From Loripinus fragilis (taxonomy: Eukaryota > Mollusca > Bivalvia > Lucinida > Lucinidae): a stretch of 64,000 nt of DNA. Both the position numbers and the translations under genes were made by a program. The stretch covers positions 32,089,601 to 32,153,600 of the forward strand of contig OZ026521.1 of the NCBI GenBank assembly GCA_964019695.1, given 5' to 3'. Position 1 is the stretch's first letter. The number at the start of each line of letters is the position of its first letter. This document shows, one piece after another, positions 11,101-20,054 of this stretch. The notes under the pieces were generated by a model. It saw nothing but the letters and a program-made list of their open reading frames with translations. It did not search any database and was not told where the DNA came from.

Positions 11101-14100
11101 TAAAGAGAGTTATGGCCCTTCATTCAGAGCTCTCACTAGGATTTTGAAAACAGGAGTCCAAGAGCCCCCTTTGCCAAAAAGTGGGAGTCCCACAATACAA
11201 AAGAATATAGCTTCCTTCAAAAAATAGGAGTCCCAGTACCAAAAATGGGAGTTCAGAACTGCAAATTGTCAGTTAGTGAGAGCTCTGTTCATTGATGTCA
11301 GAATTACGTTACAACTCAATATCCTGAGAAACTCCGGCCCTTTATTGCATGTAAGGCACTGCAGCAGGGCTATAGTCAGATTCTCTGACATTTCTAGTTT
11401 CTCCAGGAACCAGCTGTGGATTGGGAGCCCAGCGTAAAACTGAAGGGGCCCAGGATTTAGTGGAATATCAAACTCATTGCCAAGCATTGACTTTACTCAT
11501 ATTTGAAGTCAGGGTCCCTCAAAATCTGCATTCCTCTAATTATAAGCTCATCTGAGCCGAGGCTCATAGGTGAGCTAATAGTATACCAGTCACTCCTGTG
11601 TCCGTCTGTCCGTCCGTTGTCCGTCAGTCTGTCAACATTTTCAAACATCTACTGGGCCAATTATACTCAAATTTCATATGGAGACTTCTTAGGCCGCGGG
11701 AACGAAAGTTTGTTCAAATGATCCTGGTCACATGACCAAGATGGCCGCCACACCCATATATGGTAAAACCCCTTTAAAAATCTTCTCCAGAACCAGAAGG
11801 CTGATGACCTTTCGACTTGGTATGTAGCATTGGGGATGTGGGGCCTACCAAAATTGTTCAAATGATGATCCTAGGTTGACCTTGACCTACTTAACGTCAA
11901 GGTCAAATTTGCTCTCTAATGCATTTAAATGGGATTTTTTTGAAAAGTTGAATTTTTGAAAACTGTTGAAGCCAAAGTCGTTATAATCACTAGATATGTT
12001 TAACCTAATGGGACAATGGCTATAAATAAGTCCCAAAGGTCAAGGTTGACCTTTGACCATTCACTTGAAGTCACTCATATTAGATTCCAATCAATATGTT
12101 AAAACACAGTTTTCTCAGAAACCATTAGGCCAATCAAGCTCAAATTTCATATGAAGACATGTTTGATAGTGTAGCCAAAATATTAACAAATTGTTCTGGT
12201 CACATGCCCAAGATGGCCGACATGTCCATATATGGTAAAAACCCTTTAAAAATCTTCTCCAGAACCAGATAGTTGATGACCTTAGGATTTGGTATGTAAC
12301 ATTTGGGATATGGGGCCTACCAAGTTTGTTCAAATGAATATCCTAGGTTGACCTTGACCTACTTAACATCAAGGTCAAATTTGCTTCCTTATGCATTTAA
12401 ATTGGTAATTTTTTGAAAAGTTGATTTTTTGAATACTGTTGAAGCCAAAGTCATTATTCTCACTTGATACATTAAACCTAATGAGACAATGGCTATAAAT
12501 AAGTTCCAAAGGTCAAGGTTAACCTTTCAGCCAAGGTCGCTCATATTGGAATTAAAACGTAGTTTTCTCAGAAACCACTAGGCCAATTGAACTCAAATTT
12601 TATATGGCGACTCCTTAAGTTAAGGGGAGTAAATTTATAACAAATGTTGATGGTCACATGACCAAGATGGCTGCCATGCCCATATAGGGTCAAACCCCTT
12701 TAAATATCTTCTTCTCTGAAACCAAAAGGCCATTGGCCTTGGGACTTGGTATGTAGCATTGAGGATTTGGGCCCTACCAGGTTTGTACAAATGATGAATC
12801 TGGTTTGACCTTGACCATTTTTAGGGCAAGGCCAAGTTTGATTCGTAATGCATAATTCATTGTTCTAAAACCGTTTAATTGGAAATCATAATACTTGAGA
12901 GAAATGTGAAACCAAATGAGACACTGGTTTTACATAAGCACCAAAGGTCAAGCTGACCTATGACCTTCCAAGGCCACTCACTTTGGACTGTCACATACAT
13001 ATCTAAACATCATTTTTCCCCGAAATCATCGTGCTTTTTGAACTCAAATTTCATATGGAGTATTCAGTTGATATAAATATGATACTTGACCAAAAAAGCC
13101 ACCATGCCTATATAGGGTAAAACAAAATATGTTTGAATAATAAGCCTTAGTTGACCGTGACCTATTTAAACATTATTAAGGAGATCAGGTGAGCACTTCA
13201 GGACCTTCAGGTCCTTTAGTTTAAAAAAGTGATGGGGATATTGCAATCGCCTCAGTCCGTCCGTGCTTCCATCAACAAACTATCTCCTCCTAAACCATTG
13301 GACGGAATCCAAACAAATTTGGTGTGTGTGTTGCTCACATGAATGGGGTGTGCAACGGCACATTTTTTCCCCTCCCCAGGTGGCGGGGCCAAATGGTCAA
13401 ATTTTATTAAATGTCATTAAATTTCAATTACAAAGTCAATTTCAAAGATTTTTAAACCAAACTTTGTGTGTCTACTCACAAATGAAAGATATAAAACATA
13501 TCAGACGGGATTTTCATTCGGCTGCCTGGGTCATGCCCCAGGGGTGGGACTTGGGGGGAACGTAGGGGGTTGGGGGTTAAAATATATATTTTTTTGAAAT
13601 TCAACCAGAATTGGTGTGTGAGCCACTTACATGAATGGCACATGCAACGGCACATTTTTATGGGTCCCCATCCCCCCTGGGGCCTTGGGGAGGGGCCAAA
13701 AGGTCAAATATCATTAAATCTCAATTACTTATTCGATTTCAAAGATTTTTAAACCAAACTTTGTGTGTCTTCTCACAAATGAAAGATATAAAAAAAATCA
13801 GACGGGATTTTCTTTCGACCGCCTGGGTCATGTCCTTGGGGGGGGGGACTTCGGGGTACTGTGGGGGGTTGGGGGTCATTTTTTTTTGCTGAAACAACCA
13901 TTGTTGGTGTGTGAGTTACTTACATGAATGGCACATGCAACAGCACAATTTTTTGATCCCCCGCCCCCTGGGGCCTTGGGGAGGGGCCAAAGGTCAAATA
14001 TCATTAAATCTCAAATACTAAGTCAATTTCAAATATTTTTAAACCAAACTTTGTGTGTCTTCTCAGAAATGAAAGAGACAGGATTTTCATTGGGTTCCTT

Positions 14101-17100
14101 GGGTCATGCCCAAGGGTTTGGGACTTGGGGATGCTGGGGGTTCAAAAATTTAATTTTCTGAACATGGTCATGTGGCACATCAAATCAAAGGGGATGAACA
14201 GTAGCCCAGGATACACTGAAAAATTTTACCCTACAATCAAACAGGTGACCTTGGGATGGGGTCAACTGGTCAATTACCATAAGATTTCTTCGAGAGTGTG
14301 GGGATTTGCGATGTGGCGTGCCATCGAATGTGTTCTAGTTTTTGTTTTGTTTTTTATGAGGAGAGAGAGGATGCAAATAGCAAATAGCATTTAAAGCGGG
14401 CCATCATTGGCCTGCCAGCAAAAGGCCATTCAAGTGGCATTTCGCTGGCGAGTCGATGATGGCCCAACATTGAATGCTGGCTTGGTAGCTTTGTTATTTG
14501 TCAGGGGATCCGGACCAGTATTGCTAGGAAACCCTATATTTTCTGATTTTTCAGGGGGGGGGGGGGTCTGGATCCTCTATCCCCCACCCTCTGGATCCAC
14601 ACAAACATGTGATTATGCTCTTACTTGCAGGTTCCATCTGAGATGTCAGATTATGATTGGGTTAATACGATGGAATTAAAAACTGAAACTGCTCGAAGAA
14701 AACATTATCGATTTTTGCTCAAAAGGCAATACGCCCAGGCAAAAGATAAGAGAATGAAAATGGAAAAAAGAGAAGAGATTCTGAAAAAACAGATTATCAA
14801 GCAGACTGTTGAAAGTGAACCTGGTGATGAAATATATAGAACTTTTATCTTTGCCCATCATAAAAAAATGAAGCAGTCTAAAAAAATTAAAGGCGCCCAA
14901 TCGTTAATGTTTGGTCGTCCGTTTGTGATTGATCTGGCACTGCGGGACCAGTCAAGGCGAGAAGCTTCTCAACTTATGAAGCAGCTGAACGAATGCTATA
15001 GCAAGAATCTGAATCACCCGGAGCCATTTCATTTCCATATCACCGGGATTCCAGAAAGAGGCGAGCTTGCTTTGGCGTTTGAAGACAACTATCTTTTACC
15101 AGAGAAAATTTTCATCGATTTCCACAAGGAGGATGTCGGTGATATATTCCCGAGGGAGAAGCTGGTCTATCTAAGTAGCCACAGTAATGTGGATTTGGAG
15201 TTTAACAATGATGATATTTATATCATGGGCGGTTTAGTAGATTTACACGATAATAAACCATATTCTTTGGCTAAAGCAAAGGAATTAGGTATAAGATCAG
15301 CACATCTTCCCCTTGATAAGTTTTTCAGGTAAGTTCGGCTGTGTACAATAAAATATGTCTTAAGCGGGCACTCAAAAGGAACACCAAAAATTGGTTTTCA
15401 ATACCTATTATCACTCAATGAAAGTTAAAAGCATTGCAGAATGCTCCCCTTTCGACTTTCATTAAGCTACCACTTTCCATTAAAACCTTTGTTTTGTCTA
15501 TTTTTAAGCTTAAGACACTTTTTGCTGTATTGCAGGCCTTTTGCTTTCCTCTTTAATTGCACGCCGGTGGGTCGGACTTCAGACTCTATGATGGTTCCGA
15601 CTTAAAGACTTATCTATTGATGAGATGGTAGGGGCCTGATGCTTTGGCTGTTTGTCGGGCCCACCGGGGTTTACCTGTTGGATTTCTTTTGCTCCGGTAT
15701 TCAGTTTAATTTACTGTTGAGTCCTTATCCTTGCTTTATCTCCTTGTTAAATCTTGATTTATATGTTTTAGGAGATGATGCATTGATAAGTTAGGGGTCT
15801 TTCATGCAAACCAAATATCTATGTGTCTTGATCCACATCTGAATTAAGGGTGAGGTTGGCGCCGTTAAACCGGTTTAAGCCCTCCAGTAAAATATTTTAC
15901 TGACCGTTCCAAGGCGGTACTTCTTTTGTGGATCTTTTATGTTTTTGTTCTGTCTTGTGTTTGCTATGTCTGTGCGCGTCTGTTTATATGTGCTTTGTTG
16001 TCACCTGCTGGGAAAGGCCTGACCTCTTGGCTCTCGTTTGTGGTGTCTTCTGTGAGTTTGTCACTTTCCCTTTGGTATCCTGGGTCAGGTGTGGTACTTG
16101 ATTGTATCGATTCCTGATCTTTGCACCTTTACTTACTTTAGTTAAGAGTGTGTACAAAAAAGTTATTTTTCTTATTTCTCAACCAAAACATATGTTGTGG
16201 ATACTCAAAAGGACGGTTCTTTTGAGCACCCAAAACATATGTAAAAAATGATTGGTAAAAAAATGTTTACAATTTTAGGTTCAAGAAATTTTGTTTATCT
16301 AAACCTATGGTATTGGCATGGGCAGATCCAGAGGGGGGCCCTCTTGGAAAATCACAAGTTGTTATAAGTTTTCTTAGAAATACTGGTACAAACCCCCCTC
16401 GAGAAGCAATTAACCCTTGTCATGCTGAATATTTTTTATGTACTACACTCCTCCCCAATGCAGTTTTCCATTTATCAGAAAAAATGTATTTTCAAGCAGA
16501 GTCTGAAAAAAGTGTGGATCCTGATCAGATGTCATGTTCCGAAGCCAGCTGATCTGGCTCTACAATGTTTTTATAAAAAGATATACTGGGTTCAGCAGGA
16601 CAAGGGCAAGGGTTAACCCTTCTTTATCTCTTTGCATGCTAGGTTATTTTGCTTGCCTTTTTGCCATCTGCTGATTTTTTTTCAAATTCAACTTTTTCGA
16701 AAAAAATTTTCAGGAATCGCTTCAGAGTGTCAGACAGTTCGATCCAGATCAGCCTTACTTTTTGTCATGCCTGATCTGGATCCATACTGTTGCAAAGGGT
16801 ATCATCAGATGCCACTAGCATGGGTGAAAGTTTTCAGGATTTATCCTGAATTCAGGATTTTGAGGCTGACTATCCATAGAATGTCAGCCTCAAAATGCTG
16901 AATAAGGGAGATTATAATAGCTTCTGATTAACTTTCAGATTATCTAAACACAATTAATCATTTAAAAGTGAAATTATTCATTTTTGTAGGCATCCTGCAA
17001 GTTTAAAAATTTGAATTTTTAAAGTTCAGGATTTTGCAAATTTTGAAATTTCACCCATGCACTAGAATGCAAAGAGTTAAAGGTCACCAAGCCCCATATG

Positions 17101-17883
17101 TACTCTGACGTTTATTGTCACTGTGAACTTGTGTATTTTTAATTCCCAGGTTACGAAACGGTTGCTCTGGTGGACCGTTGTTTCCATTATGTACACCTCT
17201 ATCTGTTTGTTGCATGTCATGGTCACTTGCTAGGTCTGAATGTTTTTATTAGTTGATTTACGGGAAAGTTTTTCAGACTTGGGGGGGGGGGGGACGACAA
17301 AAAAAGAAAGAAAAAAGAGCTCTGAAAATGGCCAGTTGACTGGTTATTTTCAGAGCTTTTTTGTATTTTTAATATCTCCAGAAAAAACAGTTAAACTCTA
17401 TGGTAAGGTAAACCAACAGTCTGTATTAAATCTTTTTCATCATTTACCTAAAATCTGGACAGGACAATCACTTTTAACAGTGTCACTCTAAAAAAAAAAA
17501 AGACAGAACCTCAAAAACATATTATTTCTTTCCAAGGAAACCGTTATATAGAAAAAATAAAAAAAATGATTGTTGATTTTTTTTTTTCTGCTTTCCGGAA
17601 AATTACAGTAGGAGGGTTTGTCAATCAACTAATAAAAAAATCTGCCCCAACTACTTTGTTTTGTTTCTGCTATTGCAGGTTAAAGAAAAACATATTGACG
17701 CTGGACAACATAGTGCAAATGATGCTTCAGATGAACCTTACTCGAGACTGGAACAAGGCCTTCGAGTATTTACCGCCAAGATTTTGGGATATTAAATATG
17801 GACGCTCTTTACCTTTCAAAAGAGATCCCGCTGCAAATAGACGCCCTTTACCTTTCAAAAGAGACCCTTTAAGTGATATATAG
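4880..17883 (+). CDS. TRMT10C: TRMT10C/MRPP1-like mitochondrial tRNA methyltransferase, three coding exons
   Basis: Spliced gene: 4880-5161, 14631-15328 and 17679-17883 (stop TAG 17881-17883), 1182 coding bases and 394 codons; the human protein is about 400 residues. In the family it pairs with SDR5C1, methylates tRNA position 9 with S-adenosylmethionine, and supports PRORP in 5' processing of mitochondrial tRNAs in the matrix. Seen here: a basic, acid-poor N-terminus (residues 1-45), a helical charged linker (100-160), then the SPOUT/TRM10 domain (about 180-355) with GAQSLMFGRPFVIDLA, IYIMGGLVD (Asp 298, aligned with the conserved catalytic Asp of Trm10), SLAKAKELGI and LPLDKFF, and a C-terminal ILTLDNIVQMM helix. 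Intron phases are 0 and 2. VPSEMSDYDW aligns without gaps to the start of the human linker. A 5' non-coding exon is expected upstream but not found. The last exon carries a 39-bp internal duplication. Confidence 0.9.
5431..5609. mobile_element. MITE, 179 bp, TA target duplication
   Basis: Inverted termini ACCCTTAAAGCGCCA and, read inward from the right, ACCCATAAAGCGCCA, each flanked by TA. Inside, GCAGCAGACGACAAATTTTGC is mirrored by its near-complement at 5569-5590. No coding capacity. Confidence 0.65.
5695..5870. mobile_element. Palindromic MITE with GGGACGG core
   Basis: GGGATAGAAAAATCTGTCCC is mirrored by GGGACGGATTTTTCTATCAC around a 60-bp loop. A second copy lies at 49815-49930, so this is a dispersed hairpin family. 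Confidence 0.5.
6206..6442. mobile_element. GCGCAG-type MITE, copy 1
   Basis: TIRs of about 28 bp: GAGCCGCGGCATGAGATTTC on the left and, read inward from the right, GAGCCAGTGCATGAGATTTC. ACTT flanks both ends. A second copy in the opposite orientation is at 55388-55612. The reading frame across this region is incidental. Confidence 0.65.
6672..7912 (+). repeat. AGCTCACC-family repeat, 165-bp internal units (type 1)
   Basis: Starts AGCTCACCTGAGCCATTGGC and ends in GGGCCTCTTGGCCCTC. The interior is a tandem array of units of about 165 bp, judged from TGTCTGAAACC at 7066, 7231, 7396, 7531 and 7705. Each unit carries TTGATATTTGGTATGTAGCA and a CCCCAGGGGTCACATG-like box. Other copies are at 8.2-10.6, 20.3-22.3 and 60.6-61.0 kb. 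No coding. Confidence 0.8.
8060..8189 (+). other. Possible cassette exon inside TRMT10C intron 1
   Basis: A 130-bp open stretch lies between a strong acceptor (TTATTTCAG ending 8059) and a donor-like CAG|GTGTAT (GT 8190-8191), in the only repeat-poor part of the intron. It would read LHKKPKDGVLPISNLG and so on. Its length is 3n+1, so splicing it between the flanking exons would hit TGA within four codons of exon 14631. The TRMT10C protein aligns well without it. It could be a poison exon, an exon of another transcript, or chance. Confidence 0.25.
8996..9571. mobile_element. TIR DNA transposon with 6-bp TSD, nested in Naiad copy A
   Basis: A 17-bp TIR with one mismatch (CAGCACCCTAGATAAGC and CAGCGCCCTAGATAAGC) is flanked by CTGCAT at 8990-8995 and 9572-9577. 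The intact Naiad copy at 28 kb gives the empty site (GTCTGCATGCCTAG), which proves the insertion. The interior is rich in GCAATT and ACGCAATTAAA motifs near both ends. Short minus-strand frames inside have no recognisable domain. Confidence 0.85.
9632..9727 (+). promoter_or_regulatory. SECIS-like hairpin, Naiad copy A
   Basis: ATGA at 9658-9661, 12 nt, AAA at 9674-9676, TGAT at 9700-9703. The basal stem (CGGTGAGTC with GACCCACCA) is weakened by two changes. See the better-preserved copies at 15562 and 27843. Confidence 0.4.
10621..11118 (+). repeat. Tandem repeat, units of about 130-160 bp
   Basis: Four units beginning GACAAGWTCTACGTTGGGA-like at 10623, 10771, 10898 and 11056, each containing CATTTGTACCAGAGTTATGG and TTTATATAACTATTTATACT or close variants. 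No gene. Confidence 0.6.
11125..11287. mobile_element. MITE, 163 bp, 6-bp TSD
   Basis: TIR CAGAGCTCTCACTA at both ends, flanked by TTCATT (11119-11124 and 11288-11293). GGGAGTCC-type motifs repeat inside. It sits in the preceding tandem array. Confidence 0.75.
11294..11540. other. Non-coding remainder of the tandem array
   Basis: Continues the 10.6-11.1 kb repeat for about 50 bp (CTCAATATCCTGAGAAACTC), then unassigned sequence. No gene seen. Confidence 0.35.
11541..13215 (+). repeat. AGCTCACC-family repeat, 460-bp internal units (type 2)
   Basis: The head AGCTCATCTGAGCCGAGGCT is followed by GTCTGTCCGTCCGT. The interior has three and a half units of about 460 bp, marked by AAATTTCATATGGAGACT at 11668, 12139, 12597 and 13047 and by GTTGACCTTGACCTACTT. 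It closes with CAGGTGAGCACTTCAGGACC. A second copy is at 22927-24540. Confidence 0.8.
13216..14300 (+). repeat. Repeat with 293-bp internal units (type 3)
   Basis: Opens GTGATGGGGATATTGCAATC with CAGTCCGTCCGTGC. It contains three units of about 293 bp marked by TACATGAATGGCACATGCAA at 13322, 13613 and 13909, each with a G- or C-rich box. Open frames across it are unrelated to each other and reflect the repeat. Confidence 0.65.
14301..14630. other. End of intron 1 with small hairpins
   Basis: Holds a hairpin (GGGCCATCATTGGC against GATGATGGCCC, 14398-14465), a G-run (14554-14567) and the TTACTTGCAG acceptor. No gene. Confidence 0.4.
14631..15328 (+). CDS. TRMT10C: TRMT10C central exon (linker and most of the SPOUT domain)
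   Basis: Acceptor AG at 14629-14630, donor TTCAG|GTAAGT (GT 15329-15330). It codes for residues 95-326, entering in phase 0 and leaving in phase 2. It begins VPSEMSDYDW, continues with a lysine- and arginine-rich helix (RRKHYRFLLKRQYAQAKDKR), then the methyltransferase core including GGLVD at 15228-15242. Codon use is ordinary and the frame is fully open for 698 bp, in contrast to the surrounding repeats. Confidence 0.9.
15537..16145 (+). mobile_element. Naiad 3' fragment, second subfamily
   Basis: Starts in the last codons of the RT frame (GCACGCCGGTGGGTCGGACT, coding TPVGRTSDSMMVPT then TAA) and runs to the 3' end CCTGATCTTTGCACCTTTAC. It matches the 3' regions at 40.0-40.4 and 42.9-43.4 kb. 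It is 5'-truncated close to the stop codon. Confidence 0.75.
15562..15668 (+). promoter_or_regulatory. SECIS-like hairpin at the Naiad stop codon
   Basis: Basal stem CCGGTGGGTC (15564-15573) pairs with GGCCCACCGG (15658-15667). Above it, ATGA (15588-15591) faces TGAT (15637-15640). Helix GGTTCC-A-ACT pairs with GGT-A-GGGGCC, and an apical loop opens with AAA (15604-15606), 12 nt after ATGA. That spacing and the ATGA/AAA/TGAT set match eukaryotic selenocysteine insertion elements. The predicted stop TAA overlaps the apical AAA, which is unusual. Folding was done by eye. Confidence 0.5.
16146..16325. mobile_element. AGATAA-family MITE, copy 3
   Basis: Inverse orientation: CTTATTTCTCAACCAAAACA, the hairpin AAAGGACGGTTCTTTTGAGC, and TTGTTTATCTAAACC at the right edge. 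Confidence 0.6.
16627..17072. mobile_element. CTTTGCATG-type hairpin element with nested MITE
   Basis: Left edge CTTTGCATGCTAGG, right edge ATGCAAAGAG; inside, CGATCCAGATCAGCC mirrors CCTGATCTGGATCC. The site is split by the MITE at 16819-17059. A related element is at 36440-36665. A further GATCAG hairpin lies just outside, at 16480-16560. Confidence 0.55.
16819..17059. mobile_element. CATGGGTG MITE, copy 1, 6-bp TSD
   Basis: Ends CATGGGTGAAA and TTTCACCCATG, flanked by CACTAG (16813-16818, 17060-17065). An internal hairpin has GAGGCTGAC arms. Relatives are at 19395-19623 and 61727-61892. Confidence 0.8.
17249..17632. mobile_element. Mariner-like MITE, copy 1 (384 bp, TA TSD)
   Basis: Left TIR TTAGTTGATTTACG and right TIR (read inward) TTAGTTGATTGACA, flanked by TA. 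A central hairpin is built on GCTCTGAAAATGGCCAGTTG. A second copy with perfect TIRs is at 31491-31896. It ends 46 bp before the last TRMT10C exon, and its distal part supplies part of the acceptor region. Confidence 0.75.
17679..17883 (+). CDS. TRMT10C: TRMT10C last exon
   Basis: Acceptor TGCTATTGCAG ending 17678; the first base completes the split Arg codon. It codes LKKNILTLDNIVQMMLQMNL and then a short basic tail. A 39-bp in-frame duplication gives two copies of LPFKRDP separated by AANRRP, and the protein ends LSDI. No AATAAA follows within 200 bp, so the polyadenylation site is not placed. Confidence 0.88.
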
Positions 17884-18069
17884 TATCGCAACTTTTTCTT
17901 TATGTTGTTCTTGTAAAATTAAGTTGTGATGCTCAATGACACATCTCCAATGAGTACACACTTTTTCAATGAGTACACTCAATATTTTATAGGCCAGCTT
18001 CAAAAAGGGGGCGGGATGCTATAAAACTGGATTTGCCATTATCCTTCTGTGTTTCCAAAAGTCTTTACA
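17884..18069. other. TRMT10C 3' flank
   Basis: AT-rich sequence with a short direct repeat (CAATGAGTACAC at about 17948 and 17969). Probably the 3' UTR; no clear poly(A) signal. Confidence 0.3.
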
Positions 18070-18245
18070 TAGGTCCAGTTAAGCAAAATTTTTGAGCATA
18101 AAAATGCAATTATTTTCATGCGCAGCAATTGAAACATGTTTTGAATGCTCAAAAGAACCGTCTCATTGAGACGGTTCTTTTGATTACTCACAACATATGT
18201 TTTGGTTGAAAAACAAGAAAACTTTTTTTCAATAATGCACTCTTA
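18070..18245. mobile_element. AGATAA-family MITE, copy 4
   Basis: Central palindrome GAACCGTCTCATTGAGACGG with TTTTGGTTGAAAAACAAG and a right edge GCACTCTTATCT. Confidence 0.65.
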
Positions 18246-18336
18246 TCTGGGGGTCTGAGTGGGCCGCTCTTAATTGCAATTTGTCATACAGCTTTAGCTC
18301 ACTTGAAGCTGAGGCTCATGGTTGATTTGTTTGTTT

Positions 18337-18620
18337 GAGTTGAAGCTCTTACAGCTCCGTCAACAATTTTTCAATCATGTTGGGACTTTTTCTGGATTGA
18401 ACTACTACTAAGCAATGTAAATAAATTGTCATGCTGGTTTGTTTGTTCTAGTTGAAGCTTTTACAGCTCTGTCAACAATCGTTCAATCATGTTGGGACTT
18501 TTTCTCTAAGCAATGTAGATAAATTATCATGCTTGAGGTCACAGCACTGTCATGGGTGGGATTCTAATTCGCCTCTGCTTGGTCACTAGTCTGGCACTCT
18601 ACCAACTGAGTTGGGTGGTT
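18337..18620 (-). mobile_element. tRNA-derived SINE, diverged, partly duplicated
   Basis: Read on the minus strand, a tRNA-like head (CTCAGTTGGTAGAGTGCCAG with GCGAATTAGAATCCCA) lies at 18545-18615. It is followed by a tail in which about 95 bp (GTTGAAGCTYTTACAGCTCY on the plus strand) occurs twice, at 18340 and 18445. Confidence 0.5.
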
Positions 18621-18689
18621 GGGTTGTGCCCTCTCTGCTGCAGCTTTCAGAGAGATGGCCCTGTCAAATTTTGTTTGTTGGCAGCATAG

Positions 18690-18860
18690 GTTTAGATAAA
18701 CACAATTTTTTAGTGTTAAATTGTAAATATTTTCTAATCCATCATTTGAACATATGTTTTGGGTGCTCAAAAGAACCGTCCCATTAAGAAGGTTCTTTTG
18801 AGCACCCACAACATGCATTTTTGTTGAGAAATAAGAAAATAAATTTTTTGGTATGCACCC
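18690..18860. mobile_element. AGATAA-family MITE, copy 5, interrupted at its right edge
   Basis: TTTAGATAAACACAATTTTT through AAGAACCGTCCCATTAAGAA to GGTATGCACC. Its last bases resume at 19122 (CACCATTAACTA) beyond the next element. Confidence 0.65.
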
Positions 18861-19121
18861 CAGGGGACAAAAATTCCACTCGTCTGCTCGTAATTACGAA
18901 TGAAATTTAGAAAGGACGAGTAATTCTTCCCAAAGCACTTGTCCTGTAGGATGAGTACTTTGGGAAGAATTACTCAAGGAAGTCATACCACACATTACTC
19001 ACTTATGTTCTTTATTGCTCACACTTTTAAAGGACAAGTGCATGCGTTTGCAGGACGAGTGAAAATTGTAAGTCACTCGTCCTGCAGGACAAGTGTAATA
19101 TTGAAATAATTTAGTCCCCTG
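18861..19121. mobile_element. CAGGGGAC hairpin MITE, copy 1
   Basis: Ends CAGGGGAC and GTCCCCTG. Inside, a strong hairpin with arms GTAATTCTTCCCAAAGCACT and AGTACTTTGGGAAGAATTAC, and repeated ACTCGTCCTGCAGGAC boxes. The flanking GCACC duplication is imperfectly placed. Copy 2 is at 22558-22803. Confidence 0.7.
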
Positions 19122-19394
19122 CACCATTAACTAAAAATCAGGATGAAATTGCTTCACTTTAGGCAAATTTGGATGGGAGATGGGGCCTTTTAGTCTATCC
19201 CTTTCTTCAATTCTCTCTGCCAGTCTCTGGGAGGAGTCCCAAAATCACTGAAATATTGTTGACTGGGACATAAAACCCTTAACTCAATAAAAAAAAAATC
19301 TACAGACTAAGCCACAGTGCTCCAACAGTTACTGGTGGGTGAACTTTAAACCCTTTGCAGACCAGAAACCCCATAAAAGGTACTTTGGTAAACA

Positions 19395-19623
19395 CATGGG
19401 TGAAAGGTTTCAGGATTATTCCTGAAAACAGGATTTTGAGGCTGACTTTCTGTGGAAAGTCAGCGTCAAAATGCTGAATCAGGGAGATTATAATATCTTC
19501 ACTGATTAATTTTCAGTCTGTCTATTTAAACTTGGAACTGTAAATATTTAGTGGGCATACTGCAAGTATTAAGATCGAAGTTTGGAAAGTTCACGATTTT
19601 GAAAATTTTGAACTTTACCCATG
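19395..19623. mobile_element. CATGGGTG MITE, copy 2
   Basis: CATGGGTGAAAGG to CTTTACCCATG with flanks TAAACA and CAAACA (5 of 6 match), supporting the 6-bp duplication seen at copy 1. Confidence 0.75.
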
Positions 19624-19793
19624 CAAACAGTGAAGACCCAGATGATGTGCTGCATTAAGCAGCATTTCATCAGTTTCTGCGCTGTTTGCTGAGATAAAAT
19701 GGACTCTGTGATCCCCGAATTATGTACACTGGACAATCCTGACTTTATTGTTTGTAGCTTAATGGAAAATTCCATTGGTCTAAAAAGGGTTTG

Positions 19794-19834
19794 TGGGAGC
19801 GCAGTGGCTCAGTGGTAGAGTGCTTGACTGTCAT
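19794..19834 (+). mobile_element. SINE head fragment
   Basis: GGGAGCGCAGTGGCTCAGTG then GTAGAGTGCTTGACT is identical to the A-box half of the SINE at 54098. It is truncated by the next element. Confidence 0.65.
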
Positions 19835-20054
19835 TACGGTAAATGTTCTAAAATTTTGAACACTTTTCTCTTTCTCTTCTCAAATAAATTGTTGGCTATC
19901 AGGGCTGGAATTCAGAAAATGATTGTCAGAATAGCATACAGGAAAGACCCAGATCAGACTGCCTCTTCAGAAGCATTCTGATCTGGGTCTATGATATTTG
20001 TATCGTCTTTTTTGGCAGGTAACATGTGTGAAAATTTTTAGAACAGTTACCGTA
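19835..20054. mobile_element. MITE, 220 bp, TACGGTAA termini
   Basis: Left TACGGTAAATGTTCTAAAAT, right (read inward) TACGGTAACTGTTCTAAAAA; a GATCAGA hairpin lies inside at 19950-19990. Confidence 0.6.

Larger units (their letters stand above)
5162..14630 (+). other. TRMT10C: TRMT10C intron 1, 9.5 kb
   Basis: GT at 5162 and TTACTTGCAG ending at 14630. It is almost wholly repeat-derived: MITEs at 5.4-6.4 kb, AGCTCACC-type arrays, a Naiad fragment, and two DNA transposons with 6-bp duplications. Only 7913-8198 is free of recognisable repeats. Confidence 0.8.
15329..17678 (+). other. TRMT10C: TRMT10C intron 2, 2.35 kb
   Basis: GTAAGT donor and TATTGCAG acceptor. It contains a Naiad 3' fragment, an AGATAA MITE, a CTTTGCATG-type hairpin element with a nested MITE, and a mariner-like MITE. 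Confidence 0.85.

Noticed and set aside
13263..14394. Overlapping plus-strand frames of 60-113 codons
   Set aside because: Made of three 293-bp repeat units; similarity between them is repeat identity, not gene duplication.
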